From Athripsodes cinereus (taxonomy: Eukaryota; Arthropoda; Insecta; Trichoptera; Leptoceridae): a DNA stretch of 64,000 nucleotides. The stretch lies in NCBI GenBank assembly GCA_947579605.1, contig OX388327.1, positions 1,103,122-1,167,121 on the forward strand, written 5' to 3'. Made by a program: the position numbers and the translations under genes. Under the pieces are notes generated by a model, which searched no databases, had not been told where the DNA came from, and saw nothing but the letters and a program-made list of their open reading frames with translations. This document shows positions 54,601-63,526 of this stretch, piece by piece (position 1 is the stretch's first letter; each line of letters begins with the position of its first letter).

Positions 54601-55880
54601 AATATGTATTTATTAGAATTTATAGATAAAAATATCTTAACATTATTTTTATAACGCAGATACACTGCACAATTATTGAATACATAATATATTAAAACAC
54701 CAATCAACTCGAATGTCACACCGCACACAATCACAGCAGAAGAAACAATGTCAAACAGGTAAGTAATTACTTCATTAACACAGCAATACACAAGTAAAAG
54801 AGTGAGAAGGCGCATAGCTCTATACGCATCGTAGTGAGAGAGACAACGCAGTGTATTAGTATAATTCGTTCTTCGCACTCTTTCAGTGTAATATTTGACT
54901 CCATATACCACAAAATAATACCGTTTCAGCGCTATCATAAATACATTATAATTATCATAAACAATAGAGCACATTAATATAGCATTAGTTTCATAATCAT
55001 AACAATATAAGAAAATATTCAGGCACGGTACACAATTTACCGGACAATTATAATCAGTTGACAGATTAATATTACGGCAATAATCATGTGCCAATCCAGA
55101 GTTAACACTGCAATCAGGTATTATACAGCATGTTATTTTAATCATTAACCTACTACCATAACAATAAATGCAGCATAAACTGTCGTTGGAGATGCAGTAT
55201 AGAGAAAATGCCATATGAAAGGAAAGGCAAAAACATGTATTCGAACAATATTCTGTTATAAATCTCTTAAGGTGTCTATCGCTCTCTTGTAATTCATACT
55301 CCGTTAACTTAAAATACAATAATTTTACATTTAGGTAAACAAAAAGGTAGGTCATGCACTCAAACACTCTCACATAAATCTGATTCATGGAAGGACCACT
55401 ACCCCCCACTAAGCAATGACAACAGTATATTATATATGAATACAGTGCACATAAACAAAAAGGAACACAATATTTATATGCATCAATTTCGCACCGCTTA
55501 TAGTATGCGATCAATCTGCAACGCATGTAGTGTCCGCTTACCACACCAGAGAGAGCAGTTGACACTTCATCAACCAATGAATGACATGATACTAAGTAGA
55601 TGCACCCACGTACACCACCACAATCGACATTACATTCATACATCCTGCCCACCAATACATCCTCACAGCGATACATTCTATATACACTAAATGTAGGAGT
55701 ACACTGCAAAATACATTTTTTGTGACAATACTTTTTTAGGGCAAGTATCATCAATACACGAGTATAATTCATGTTATACACAAGTAAAGTGCACAATATA
55801 TACACTGTTAATATTATACTATAGTAAGTCACAGTACTGCAAAATTTTAAGTAGGGTATTTTCATATTAAGAAAGAACAT
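54597..55880 (-). CDS. Cys/Tyr-rich 427-aa frame upstream of LINE B ORF2
   Basis: I do not recognise this protein. It is open for 427 codons in very AT-rich DNA and stops within the ORF2 start (ATGA overlap). By count about 40 residues are Cys and Tyr is similarly abundant, with pairs such as CCHC, CCIY and YCC. Long hydrophobic runs occur (for example near the start and in the last 80 residues). It lacks the basic, CCHC-knuckle character of ordinary LINE ORF1 proteins. Position and overlap argue for the element's ORF1. The odd composition leaves open that the frame is a by-product of the ACA/ATA/CAT-rich opposite strand. It may be membrane-associated or metal-binding, but that is only inference. 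The first in-frame ATG near 55880 was taken as start. Confidence 0.5.
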   Translation of the reverse strand: MFFLNMKIPYLKFCSTVTYYSIILTVYILCTLLVYNMNYTRVLMILALKKYCHKKCILQCTPTFSVYRMYRCEDVLVGRMYECNVDCGGVRGCIYLVSCHSLVDEVSTALSGVVSGHYMRCRLIAYYKRCEIDAYKYCVPFCLCALYSYIIYCCHCLVGGSGPSMNQIYVRVFECMTYLFVYLNVKLLYFKLTEYELQESDRHLKRFITEYCSNTCFCLSFHMAFSLYCISNDSLCCIYCYGSRLMIKITCCIIPDCSVNSGLAHDYCRNINLSTDYNCPVNCVPCLNIFLYCYDYETNAILMCSIVYDNYNVFMIALKRYYFVVYGVKYYTERVRRTNYTNTLRCLSHYDAYRAMRLLTLLLVYCCVNEVITYLFDIVSSAVIVCGVTFELIGVLIYYVFNNCAVYLRYKNNVKIFLSINSNKYIL

Positions 55881-55910
55881 AATAATATTAGACAGTCAAT
55901 AATATTTTAA

Positions 55911-56100
55911 TGTTAAATCAAGTTTGGATTTATTGTATTATCAAGTTAGATATGTAATGTTAAATCAAGTTGGATATAATTGTTGCCTTTGTGTAGGGAT
56001 AGCATTAGTTTGAAGCATCAAGCTAGGATGTGAAAATTATTGTTGTTTTGTATAATGGTAGCATAAATTAAATATCAAGTTTGAAATGGATTATTGTTTA
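55911..56100. repeat. Degenerate AT-rich tandem units
   Basis: Units containing AATGTTAAATCAAGTTTGGAT, ATCAAGTTAGATATG and TCAAGTTGGATATAATTG occur three to five times with spacing near 33 bp and fade toward 56100 (ATCAAGTTTGAAATGG). The same motif is at 51075-51126. Confidence 0.6.
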
Positions 56101-56579
56101 GCGTAGCGGAGGTGTAGGCGTCGCACAATTTGTCTGCGACGCATGTTTCTTCGTGTGCGTTTTGCAAAAAATGACGCATCCAGCGTTTGCGGCCGCAGAG
56201 TGAGCTCTCCGGCATGCAATCGACCGTTAAACACGGCCGAATCACACTTGCAGCGCGAGGTTTATCGGAAGATATCTCGAGCTGTGGGTGTGATATGGTT
56301 TTGAAATTTAGATCACCAGGTAGAGGGTGAAAAGCCACATAGAGTGGAGATATTTTTAAGTTCCGCCAACAAGTGTTTGAGTTGGCAGATAGGAACCAAG
56401 CAATCATGTGTAACATAGAACTATAAAATGTATAATGTAATATGTTAATTTAAGGATAAAAATAACATGTGTCATATTAAATATAGTTTCTATTTGTAAA
56501 TAATGTATATATGTAAGTGTCTCAATTGTATTTAAATATGTAAAAAGGTGTAAACATGTTTAATTAATGAATAAAGATA
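56101..56579. other. GC-mixed unique DNA, no gene seen
   Basis: 56101-56300 is GC-rich (GTTTGCGGCCGCAGAGTGAG) and then becomes AT-rich. The 113-codon minus frame at 56075-56416 has no recognised motif. AATAAA at 56570 could be a polyadenylation signal on the plus strand. Confidence 0.4.
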
Positions 56580-57395
56580 CTTGCGTACGTGAGTGATGCG
56601 TCGATCGGTTGTGTTCCTGCGCTTAGCGCGCACGCTGTACTGGACAGGTTTGCGTCTCCACTTAGTATGTGGTGGGACGCGACTGTCTAGTATAAATAGG
56701 GGGACCCAATCGATCGGTCGTCACTTGCTGCCGAGCTCTACTACTGAACAGACGTGTTTGATTTACTGCCACCCTGCCTACTACCTTGCTTCTACATTGG
56801 ACCGTTGGATACCTACCTTGCTGACTTGGATTGGAATATTGGACCCGTTGCTGACTACTCTTGGATTGGATTTGGATCTCTCTCTGGCCTTCCACGACGC
56901 AGCACCATCTCAGCACCGACGAGCTTCCGAAGTAGATCTGCATTGTAGTAGCTGCCGCCTCAACGCTTCTCTCGATACACCGCCGTACGCTCATTTGAAT
57001 GCTCAAGACAGCCGGTGCACTATTGGTTTATTGCCCGTAGTGTGTGCGCTTGCGAGTATTTCATTGGGGTGTGCCTAGGTGTTGACAGTGAAGCTGCGAG
57101 CCGTGTAGGTGCTCAAGCAACTGCTAGGCGGTTTCCGACGTGCTTTGAAGGTGTTTGCCGAGTGGCATTCACTCCTGACGAACCGGAAACCCACCTACCT
57201 TTCCCTACCTCCCATCTCCCGCGACGGAAGTCGCATTCCCCGATCTACCTACCATCGAGATCGTCTACCATCTACCAAGCGTCAGTGCCTGCGAAGAACC
57301 AGCGAACCCCCACTCACCCCGACTCCAGCCCACCACGGAGATACAGTCTTTGTACGCGCCTTCTTGGAGTCGAAGTTGTGCCGTACAATATATGT
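56580..57395 (+). promoter_or_regulatory. GC-rich TATA-bearing island, possible LTR or element 5' region
   Basis: About 815 bp is distinctly GC-richer than the window. TATAAATAGGGGGACC at about 56689 is a good TATA box, and CGATCGGTCGTCACTT about 25 bp downstream could be the start region. CGATCGGT also occurs at 56601. Upstream AATAAA (56570) plus TATA plus a transcribed-looking leader would fit an LTR or an arthropod gene promoter with 5'UTR. The frames here (up to 161 codons, several overlapping on both strands) look like GC-driven shadows. It ends abruptly where an RTE-like relic begins. Confidence 0.35.
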
Positions 57396-57640
57396 ACGTT
57401 GATTTCTCATACTCATACGCGACCCACTTGAGAATTTGATCGACGTGGCCGAGCCACGTAGTTCTTGGACGTTCTCTTTCAGATATATATACACCATCTT
57501 CGTCATTCTTTCATTGGGCATTCGCTTCACACGTCCAAACCATCGCAACTTATTTATACGTATTCTATCAACTTCTCACATCCACTCATTCTCCTGATAT
57601 CCTCATTCTTCATTCTATCTCGCTATGTTTTACAAACCAT
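57396..57640 (-). pseudogene. RTE-like LINE C-terminal relic
   Basis: The plus strand CGACCCACTTGAGAATTTGA, GTGGCCGAGCCACGTAGTTC, TTCGTCATTCTTTCATTGGG and CTCATTCTCCTGATATCCTC is the antisense of the family tail. The minus strand encodes MRWFGRVKRMPNERMTKMVY with shifts. Its 3' edge is lost against the GC-rich island. Confidence 0.68.
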
Positions 57641-57716
57641 TCTTCTCAGTGATCGCATCTCCATAGCATTTATTCCACTCTGGTCCTTCTTCCACAACCA
57701 CTATGTATTTACATAA

Positions 57717-57972
57717 CATAGATAACATACATAGACAATTCACACAGATCGAGCTAGTCCCAAACTCATATGTGAATCTTATATTATTATGGGTACTTAC
57801 GCGACGATACACACATATACAATGCACTACATACATTTACATGTAACACCCAAACCCAGTACAATTTGAAAAAGGTCATTCTTCACTTTGCCCTGGCCCG
57901 GAATCGAACCCGGGACCTCGTGACTCAAAGGCAAGAGCGTTACCTCCGCGCCACACTGACCGACTATGGGAT
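57717..57972 (-). mobile_element. tRNA-derived SINE, best preserved copy
   Basis: The minus strand starts GGTCAGTGTGGCGCGGAGGT (box A TGGCGCGGAGG) and has box B GGGTTCGATTCCGG at about 57906-57919. The body has TGACCTTTTTCAAATTGTAC, TGTATCGTCGCGTAAGTACC and ATGAGTTTGGGACTAGCTCG. The 3' end runs GTGTGAATTGTCTATGTATG. Relatives are at 5735-6012, 32555, 36820, 62106 and 62455. It is transcribed by RNA polymerase III in the general case and depends on a LINE for movement. It is not a tRNA gene. Confidence 0.82.
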
Positions 57973-58589
57973 ATGTATAAATCAAGCATTCAAATTTAAT
58001 ATTATTATTGACATTCATCATTTTTACAATTCACTCTTAACAGTGAATTAAAAACACAGTCTGATCATAAATATGCGAGTTTTTTTGTTATCTGTCGAGT
58101 TTGGAATTTTACTGTTATTTTATAGGTAACAGCAAAATATAACGATAATACAAATGAATGAATGTTATTGGAATGTATGAAAAAGGTTCATTACAATAAT
58201 AATATATCTGAACGTACCTACATATATGTATTATATTCAAACAATCATGAATGTTTTCATCATAACCGATTTGAATTTGGAATTCCGTTACAGAAAATTA
58301 TTCAGTGATTCTCAAACATAACAATCTACCAAAAAAAAATCTAACAAATGCTGTATCATTATGGTATACGCCACAAGTAGGGTTGCCAACAGACCAGTTG
58401 CATGTTATGAGCATGCGAGTTGACAAAAAAATAAGATATTCAGTATTAGTGGCAAACCACATCGCTGAAACACAGTTTTATCAATTCATCTTTTTACCCC
58501 AAATATTCTTAATGACTCCAATAGATTCCTCAGATTTGAATAGATCACCAACTCTTTGTGTAAGTTTTTTATTTATTTATTTAATTTAA
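57973..58589. other. No gene; one high-copy repeat copy
   Basis: 58365-58480 (CGCCACAAGTAGGGTTGCCA, GTTGCATGTTATGAGCATG, GGCAAACCACATCGCTGAA) matches 50060-50260. Elsewhere nothing is seen. Confidence 0.5.
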
Positions 58590-59170
58590 TATGGTGCACA
58601 AGAGATGAAAGACATATATGCAAACAATAATAACATTGCAACAGTCCTACATCCAAACAGCGCACACATCAGCAATAACATAGAAAATAAACAACACACA
58701 AATCAATCTAGTCGATCTATAAACACCCGTGTCAATGAGCATTTCAGAGCTTTCAGAGGACTGACTGAAAATTCGGATATGTCAGATCATTGTATAGAGT
58801 ACAATCATTCATTTGATGTTTAAAATGAAAAGGTCTTACTTTCAGAGAACCGTTACAGTAAATTAATCGCTCTGGAAACACTCGAAATTTATAAACATAA
58901 TTTAAATGGCAACATTGTAAATATTCAAATCCCTTCACCTTCTCCTTTATTAAAACCCATGAGTTATTCTTCCTAGTACAATTATCCCAACTCCACCCCT
59001 ATCCACTAATCCTACTATCATACACGCCCCCCTACCCCCCCTCTCTTTTATATTTCTCATTGTAAGACATTTACTTTTGTTTTTTAATTTAGTTCTCTTG
59101 AAAATGTCAATTTCTTAACATTGACGAAAGCGCTCGAGATTTGAATAAATCTAAGTGAAAGTAAACTGTG
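58590..59170 (+). pseudogene. Penelope-like element 3' end: GIY-YIG endonuclease C-terminus
   Basis: The plus frame from 58605 contains SRSINTRVNEHFRAFRG and SDMSDHCIEYNHSFDV, the conserved helix and H-x-H pattern of the GIY-YIG domain that ends Penelope-like retroelement proteins. After a single in-frame TAA (58821-58823) it continues KLIALETLEIYKHNLNGNIV and IQIPSPSPLLKPMS to a stop at 58974-58976, again family-typical. The GIY-YIG signature strand and the RT are lost upstream. 59110-59150 has GACGAAAGCGCTCGAGAT and AATAAA. Family assignment is from memory. Confidence 0.68.
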
Positions 59171-59384
59171 TGTTATTTAAAATACATTCACACATTCATT
59201 GTGAAATATTGTCGTGTAAAAGCAGAGTGTTATCTAGTATTGAACATAACCAATATTGTCGTATTACACTTTGAAAATGTAGCATAACTGGATGAAGTGG
59301 CTAAGCAGCAATGAATGCAGTCGTTTGCTTTGAAAGGATTGTTATGAGAAAAACACAAAGAAATATTGGAGTGTTATTAACATT
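59171..59384. other. No gene seen
   Basis: Nothing is recognised between the Penelope-like tail and the next repeat. Confidence 0.4.
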
Positions 59385-60054
59385 GCCATTTTATTAAAGC
59401 GCTCAAGCCAACCTAAGCCGATTCATAAACGTCGGAACACCTAATACACAACCTTTTTGTGCAATTGATGTTTATCTTGCGATTGAATCATACTTATCGT
59501 GATACATAATATCAAATATAAACATCTAAATGGAAGTTCTCCCGTACGATGAGTGACCTTTTTCAAAAACAAAATATATTTACATATATCTCCCATCTAA
59601 ATGGCGCCGGAACAATTAAGTTCAATACTTTATCGACTGCTAGTTCGATCGGTCAGAAACAAAAGTTTAGAATATTTACTAATTTTTTTATTGTTTAACC
59701 GGCTTTGGGTGCAGATGACAAAACCAATCAGAAACCTCGATTGGAGAACCATGTCTACACAATGCAACGTTGTGTAGAATCTAATCGGAAGAAGTGAGAA
59801 AGGTGTCCCAACGCTTACGAATTGGCTCTAGGCTGGCTTAAGTGAACACTTTCGGTGTCCACGGACAACGTTCACCAATTCCACCATTCTCACTGTCACG
59901 ATGTAAGGTCCACCAATTGAGAGACGCTTTATGCAAACCTTAGAAGCAACCATCTTTTTAGGATCTCATTTTTCAGATCTCAAATGGATCGCGATCTCCC
60001 ATCTATAAAGGGCGCTATTTAGAAGGGAGATCGCGATCCATTTGAGATCTGAAA
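59385..60054. repeat. Interspersed repeat, inverted copy 2 with partial copies on each side
   Basis: About 59735-60000 is the reverse complement of 31536-31870 (TGGTTCTCC side at 59742, CCCAACGCTTACGAATTGGC, TTCACCAATTCCACCATTCT). At its end TCAGATCTCAAATGGATCGC (59973-60000) pairs with its exact inverted copy at 60025-60052, a 28-bp stem with 24 bp between. 59395-59445 (CAAGCCAACCTAAGCCGATT) is a further partial copy in the opposite sense. Confidence 0.7.
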
Positions 60055-60597
60055 AAAGAAAATATATATAGCCTAAAAGTTGCATAAAATTGTATATAAT
60101 TTGATCTTTCGTTTCCCCAATTTTAGCAGTATTTTTACTGCCTGATTAAGGTACCTGAATTGGGTGAAATTCCGCTTTCATTTTATTGAAATCACGCTCC
60201 GACAATTTCCTCTCGGCATGAATTGTCATCAGAAATACGACGTATTCTATACAATATAATTTTATGTACGTATACTTATAATATTCCGCTGTCACGTAGC
60301 TACGGAATACGTGACGTCATCGCATTCAGTAAACGTAAAAACGCCGAAAAGTCATGTATAAGAAAATTTTATGAAATACTTACATATAATACATACTTAG
60401 TAGGTACATTGAATGGTGTGCTTAAATCAAAATATTTTGACAAAGCATTTTTTTAAATAACTTCCGGTCGTATATAAACCAAATTCTCCTATCAGCAAGG
60501 CTATAAAATTATTTGATGATTTGTATATTTATGTCAATATTTTCAACATAAAATACAATGACTTTATCGCCAGGATAGAGACTCTCCTTTGATTCTT
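60055..60597. other. No gene seen
   Basis: A TGACGTCATCG motif is at about 60310. The 77-codon frame at 60223-60456 is unrecognised. Confidence 0.4.
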
Positions 60598-60778
60598 CTT
60601 CTTCTTTTTGTGCCATGTCAGGTCCCCCCGACGTTAGTGATCACTCCGGCGAAAACCTCCCTGAACTGTACTGCTCTGAACAGATCATCAACTGTCCGGA
60701 TTCCGGTCCACTCTCTAATGTTGCGCAGCCAGGACATCTGCTTTCTGCCAACTCCCCGTCTTCCCTCTATCTTTGATT
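60598..60778 (-). pseudogene. RTE-like LINE extreme C-terminal relic
   Basis: The plus strand GTCAGGTCCCCCCGACGTTA, CTGTCCGGATTCCGGTCCAC and GCAGCCAGGACATCTGCTTT is antisense to the end of the post-RT region, as at 26605-26725 and 3260-3440. It ends abruptly at about 60775. Confidence 0.6.
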
Positions 60779-61560
60779 AACAATATCATTTATTTTAGAA
60801 GGATTAACTTTGTAACAGTTCAGAGACATTTTGAACGCTTTTAGTATTCTACGCTATTCTAACACTAAAAACGTTAAAAAAATCTCTTCTTCGATTCTGT
60901 TGTTACTTTTGATGATGTCTCTTCCGTGGGGTTTTTCCCCCTATCTCACCATTTTTTTTTTTCATTTTTCCTGCTGAAATCGCCTTGGCCAAAAGCTGTT
61001 GTGGTTATATTTTTAGGATAATAATAATAATATTATATTTAATCGACTATCCAGTTTCACAGGTCAACAACTTGATATTTTTCCAAATCTTGTTTTTTGG
61101 ATTATTATAATATGTATTGATATGTATAGTGATATTTTTTTCAATTCCACAAACAAAGAATTATAAAATTTGAATTAAAAGCACATATTAATTTTGAGCT
61201 TTCGGTCGACCACTATACTGCTTTCAAACTTCAATGATATATATATCTTGGAATGCGTGCGTGTATGACAAACTGTAGGTATTAATGTGAAGAAAGCAAA
61301 AGAAGTGTGTAAAGATCGATCTGTTTGGCGTTCCGTTCTCTCTGCCTACCCCACTTGGGACATGGCGTGAGGATATAGAATAGTATAGTATAGTACAAAG
61401 TTATTCCAAGTAGGTACTATACAATCATCGATATAGGTATTGTGTTCTTAACTTCGTAATTTACTTATACAGAGATTAACTTATACACACTATACTAGGT
61501 ATCGTTCTCTGGGAAGGTTTGAGGCTAAAAACATTTTGAATATCTTGTTTATTGACAGAG
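60779..61560. other. No gene; RTE-like 3' edge at 61300-61385
   Basis: 61300-61385 on the plus strand (AAAGATCGATCTGTTTGGCG, TTCCGTTCTCTCTGCCTACC) is the last 25 codons and 3' edge of an RTE-like LINE. The rest is AT-rich. Confidence 0.5.
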
Positions 61561-62105
61561 ACTTAATTGCGAGCTCGCTCACTGACTCACTCACTCATGA
61601 CATACAATATCACTCATTTTAACTATCTGCACAGACTGACATACTGACTCACTTGTTGTTTATTTTTGTTATTGTCTAACATGATAAATTTATTGTTTCT
61701 CTGCCACAACACAGCCTTATGGCTAGTGTGGCTGTCATATTCTTATCACTCATTCATGAAATACATAACTCATTTTAACTATCTGCACAGACTGACATAC
61801 TGACTCACTTGTTGTTTATTTTTGTTATTGTCTAACATGATAAAAATTTATTGTTTCTCTGCCACGACACAGCCTTATGGCTAGTGTGGCTGTCATATTC
61901 TTATCACTCATTCATGAAATACATAACTCATTTTAACTATCTGCACAGACTGAGATACTGACTAACTTGTTGTTAATTTTTGTTATTGTCTTACATGATA
62001 TATTTATTGTTTCTCTATTCTTATGCATATTTTAATGTCTTTTGTTTGTAAACTTATGTAATTGTGAACAATATTTTTTCAATAAAGAATTATCAAAAAA
62101 AAAAA
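61561..62105 (+). repeat. ~157-bp tandem repeat (3 copies) ending in a poly(A) tail
   Basis: AACTATCTGCACAGACTGAC occurs at 61621, 61777 and 61935. The units include TTGTTGTTTATTTTTGTTAT and GCCTTATGGCTAGTGTGGCT (absent from the last, shortened unit). It ends TTCAATAAAGAATTATC followed by about 12 A, so the array looks like the 3'UTR of a polyadenylated retroposed transcript or LINE. No frame is recognised. Confidence 0.72.
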
Positions 62106-62330
62106 GAGATAACATAACATGCATAGACAATTCATACAGATTGAGCTTGTCCCAAACTAAGACTGAATCTTGTATTATGGGTACTAACACGACGATACAC
62201 ACATTATATACGATGCACTGAACATAAATGCTTGTAACACCCAGACCCAGGGTAATTTGAAAAAGGTCATTCTTAATTTTGCTCTGGCCGGGAATCGAGT
62301 CCGGGACCTCATGACTCAATAACACAATAC
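62106..62330 (-). mobile_element. SINE with truncated head
   Basis: The minus strand has box B-like GGACTCGATTCCCGG, then TGACCTTTTTCAAATTACCC, TGTATCGTCGTGTTAGTACC and AGTTTGGGACAAGCTC. It aligns with 57717-57972 but lacks most of the tRNA head upstream of box B. It meets the poly(A) of 61561-62105 tail to tail. Confidence 0.72.
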
Positions 62331-62715
62331 CTACTCAGAGATAATATAAGTGACATCAAAAACAAATGTTTTTTCTACTATAAACAGTTTTTTATTAAGA
62401 GTCTTTCGCTTTTCAAGCACATTGACAATATCATATTATTCAGTTTGTTTGAAAATTACATAACATAACAAACATGCAAAGACAGTTCACACAGATCGAG
62501 CTAGCCCCAAACTAAGATGTGAATCTTGTGGGTACTAACGCGACGATACAATACAATTTTAACAATGAATTAATGTCGTCGAAAGATTGAAAATGACAAT
62601 AACCAGAGATTGTCAATTTCCTTGAAAGACCTCTCGCTAAATATAGTAGAACACAATAGTAAACAATGTAATAGAAAAACACTCGTTTTTTCCATTTCAT
62701 AATAATAATTATATT
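62331..62715. repeat. Decayed hairpin MITE with a SINE scrap inside
   Basis: 62365-62420 (TTTTTTCTACTATAAACAG, AGAGTCTTTCGCTTTTCAAG) pairs loosely with 62620-62690 (TTGAAAGACCTCTCGCTAAA, TATAGTAGAACACAATAG), a worn relative of 25537-25844. 62470-62550 (GACAGTTCACACAGATCGAG) is a SINE 3' body piece on the minus strand. Confidence 0.5.
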
Positions 62716-63029
62716 GTTGTTCGTTCAAACCAGTCAAATCAAACGTTCAAAATATTATTATAAAAAATTTAATCAATACATTTCGAATATCGAACGTTTT
62801 CAAATTTATTTTTACTTTTGTTTTTATTTATCACGTATTGGTGTTGCCAGTACTAGTATTACCTTATAAATATATGAAACAAAACAGATATATCATTCGG
62901 TTTTATTGCCAGTATTATTTCTCTTATTTATTTTACTTGGTATCTTTACGATTTTCAATTCGTTATGTAATAAAAATATTCACACATTATCTGAGCAGAG
63001 GTGTTGATTTACTATACTACTATTGCTTA
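62716..63029. other. No gene seen
   Basis: AT-rich sequence. The 82-codon frame at 62838-63086 runs into the high-copy repeat and is not supported as a gene. Confidence 0.4.
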
Positions 63030-63412
63030 ACATATCACGACGTATCCCTCAAACGGGGTAGCCAGCAGACCAGCTGCATGTTATAAATGTATAGAAACTC
63101 TCCTCTATATCCAGACAAAAAAAAATTAACAGTCAGGATAACTGGCAAACCCCATCTTTATTTCGAAAATCATTTTGAAAATCTGTCATTCGAAAACTTA
63201 CAGTTCAAAATGGGAGAGCCTTTACTACCCAGCAGATCCAATATCTAAAGAAGTGTGAAAAAAATGCGTGAAGCATTTGGCAAAGAATAATATGGTCTCC
63301 CCCTGTTTTCCATAATTTTTCGAGCATCATTAACATCTTAAATTCAGCGATGAGATTTGCCACCTATCCTGAGTGTTGAATTTTTTGGTGACACAGAAAG
63401 ACTTTTTTTCTA
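63030..63412. repeat. High-copy repeat, two opposing pieces
   Basis: 63035-63150 (GTATCCCTCAAACGGGGTAGC, CAGACCAGCTGCATGTTATA) is sense. 63335-63385 (CATCTTAAATTCAGCGATGA, TTTGCCACCTATCCTGAGTG) is antisense, so the two pieces point at each other. Confidence 0.6.
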
Positions 63413-63520
63413 AAAAAGGTCAAGAGACCTTGCATCCCTTGCGTCACCGCGACCATAATAGATCAATATTGTGACATCCTTCTGTGTCAAAATATCTCAC
63501 TCTCAAGACCTAGTTGCGTC
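63413..63520 (-). pseudogene. RNase H LINE 3' tail relic
   Basis: AGACCTTGCATCCCTTGCGT, GCGACCATAATAGATCAATA and TGACATCCTTCTGTGTC are the antisense of 43150-43235. It includes the last few codons (TCTCACTCTCAAGACCTA) and the 3'UTR. It is directly followed by the (ATT)n tail of the next LINE. Confidence 0.75.
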
Positions 63521-63526
63521 ATATTA

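Larger units (their letters stand above)
51127..55910 (-). mobile_element. Apparently full-length LINE with two intact frames (LINE B)
   Basis: The minus strand has a 427-codon frame and a 1000-codon ORF2 overlapping by 4 nt. A 3'UTR of about 450 bp ends in hexamer-like TTGAAT repeats (ATTCAAATTCAAATTCAAAT on the plus strand at 51127-51147). Similar AT-rich ...CAAGTTTGGAT... units flank both sides, so it probably landed in a short tandem array. Both frames are open, which suggests a recent and possibly once-active copy. I could not define an exact target duplication, and the 5' end is placed only by where the array resumes. Confidence 0.7.

Noticed and set aside
56593..57431. Overlapping 97- to 161-codon frames in the GC-rich island
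   Set aside because: Several frames on both strands are open at once because of high GC; none has a recognisable domain or splice context.
57896..57965. Possible tRNA gene on the minus strand
   Set aside because: Box A and B are present, but the acceptor stem does not close and the unit continues into a repeated body, so it is a SINE head. The same applies at 2239-2315 and 5930-6010.
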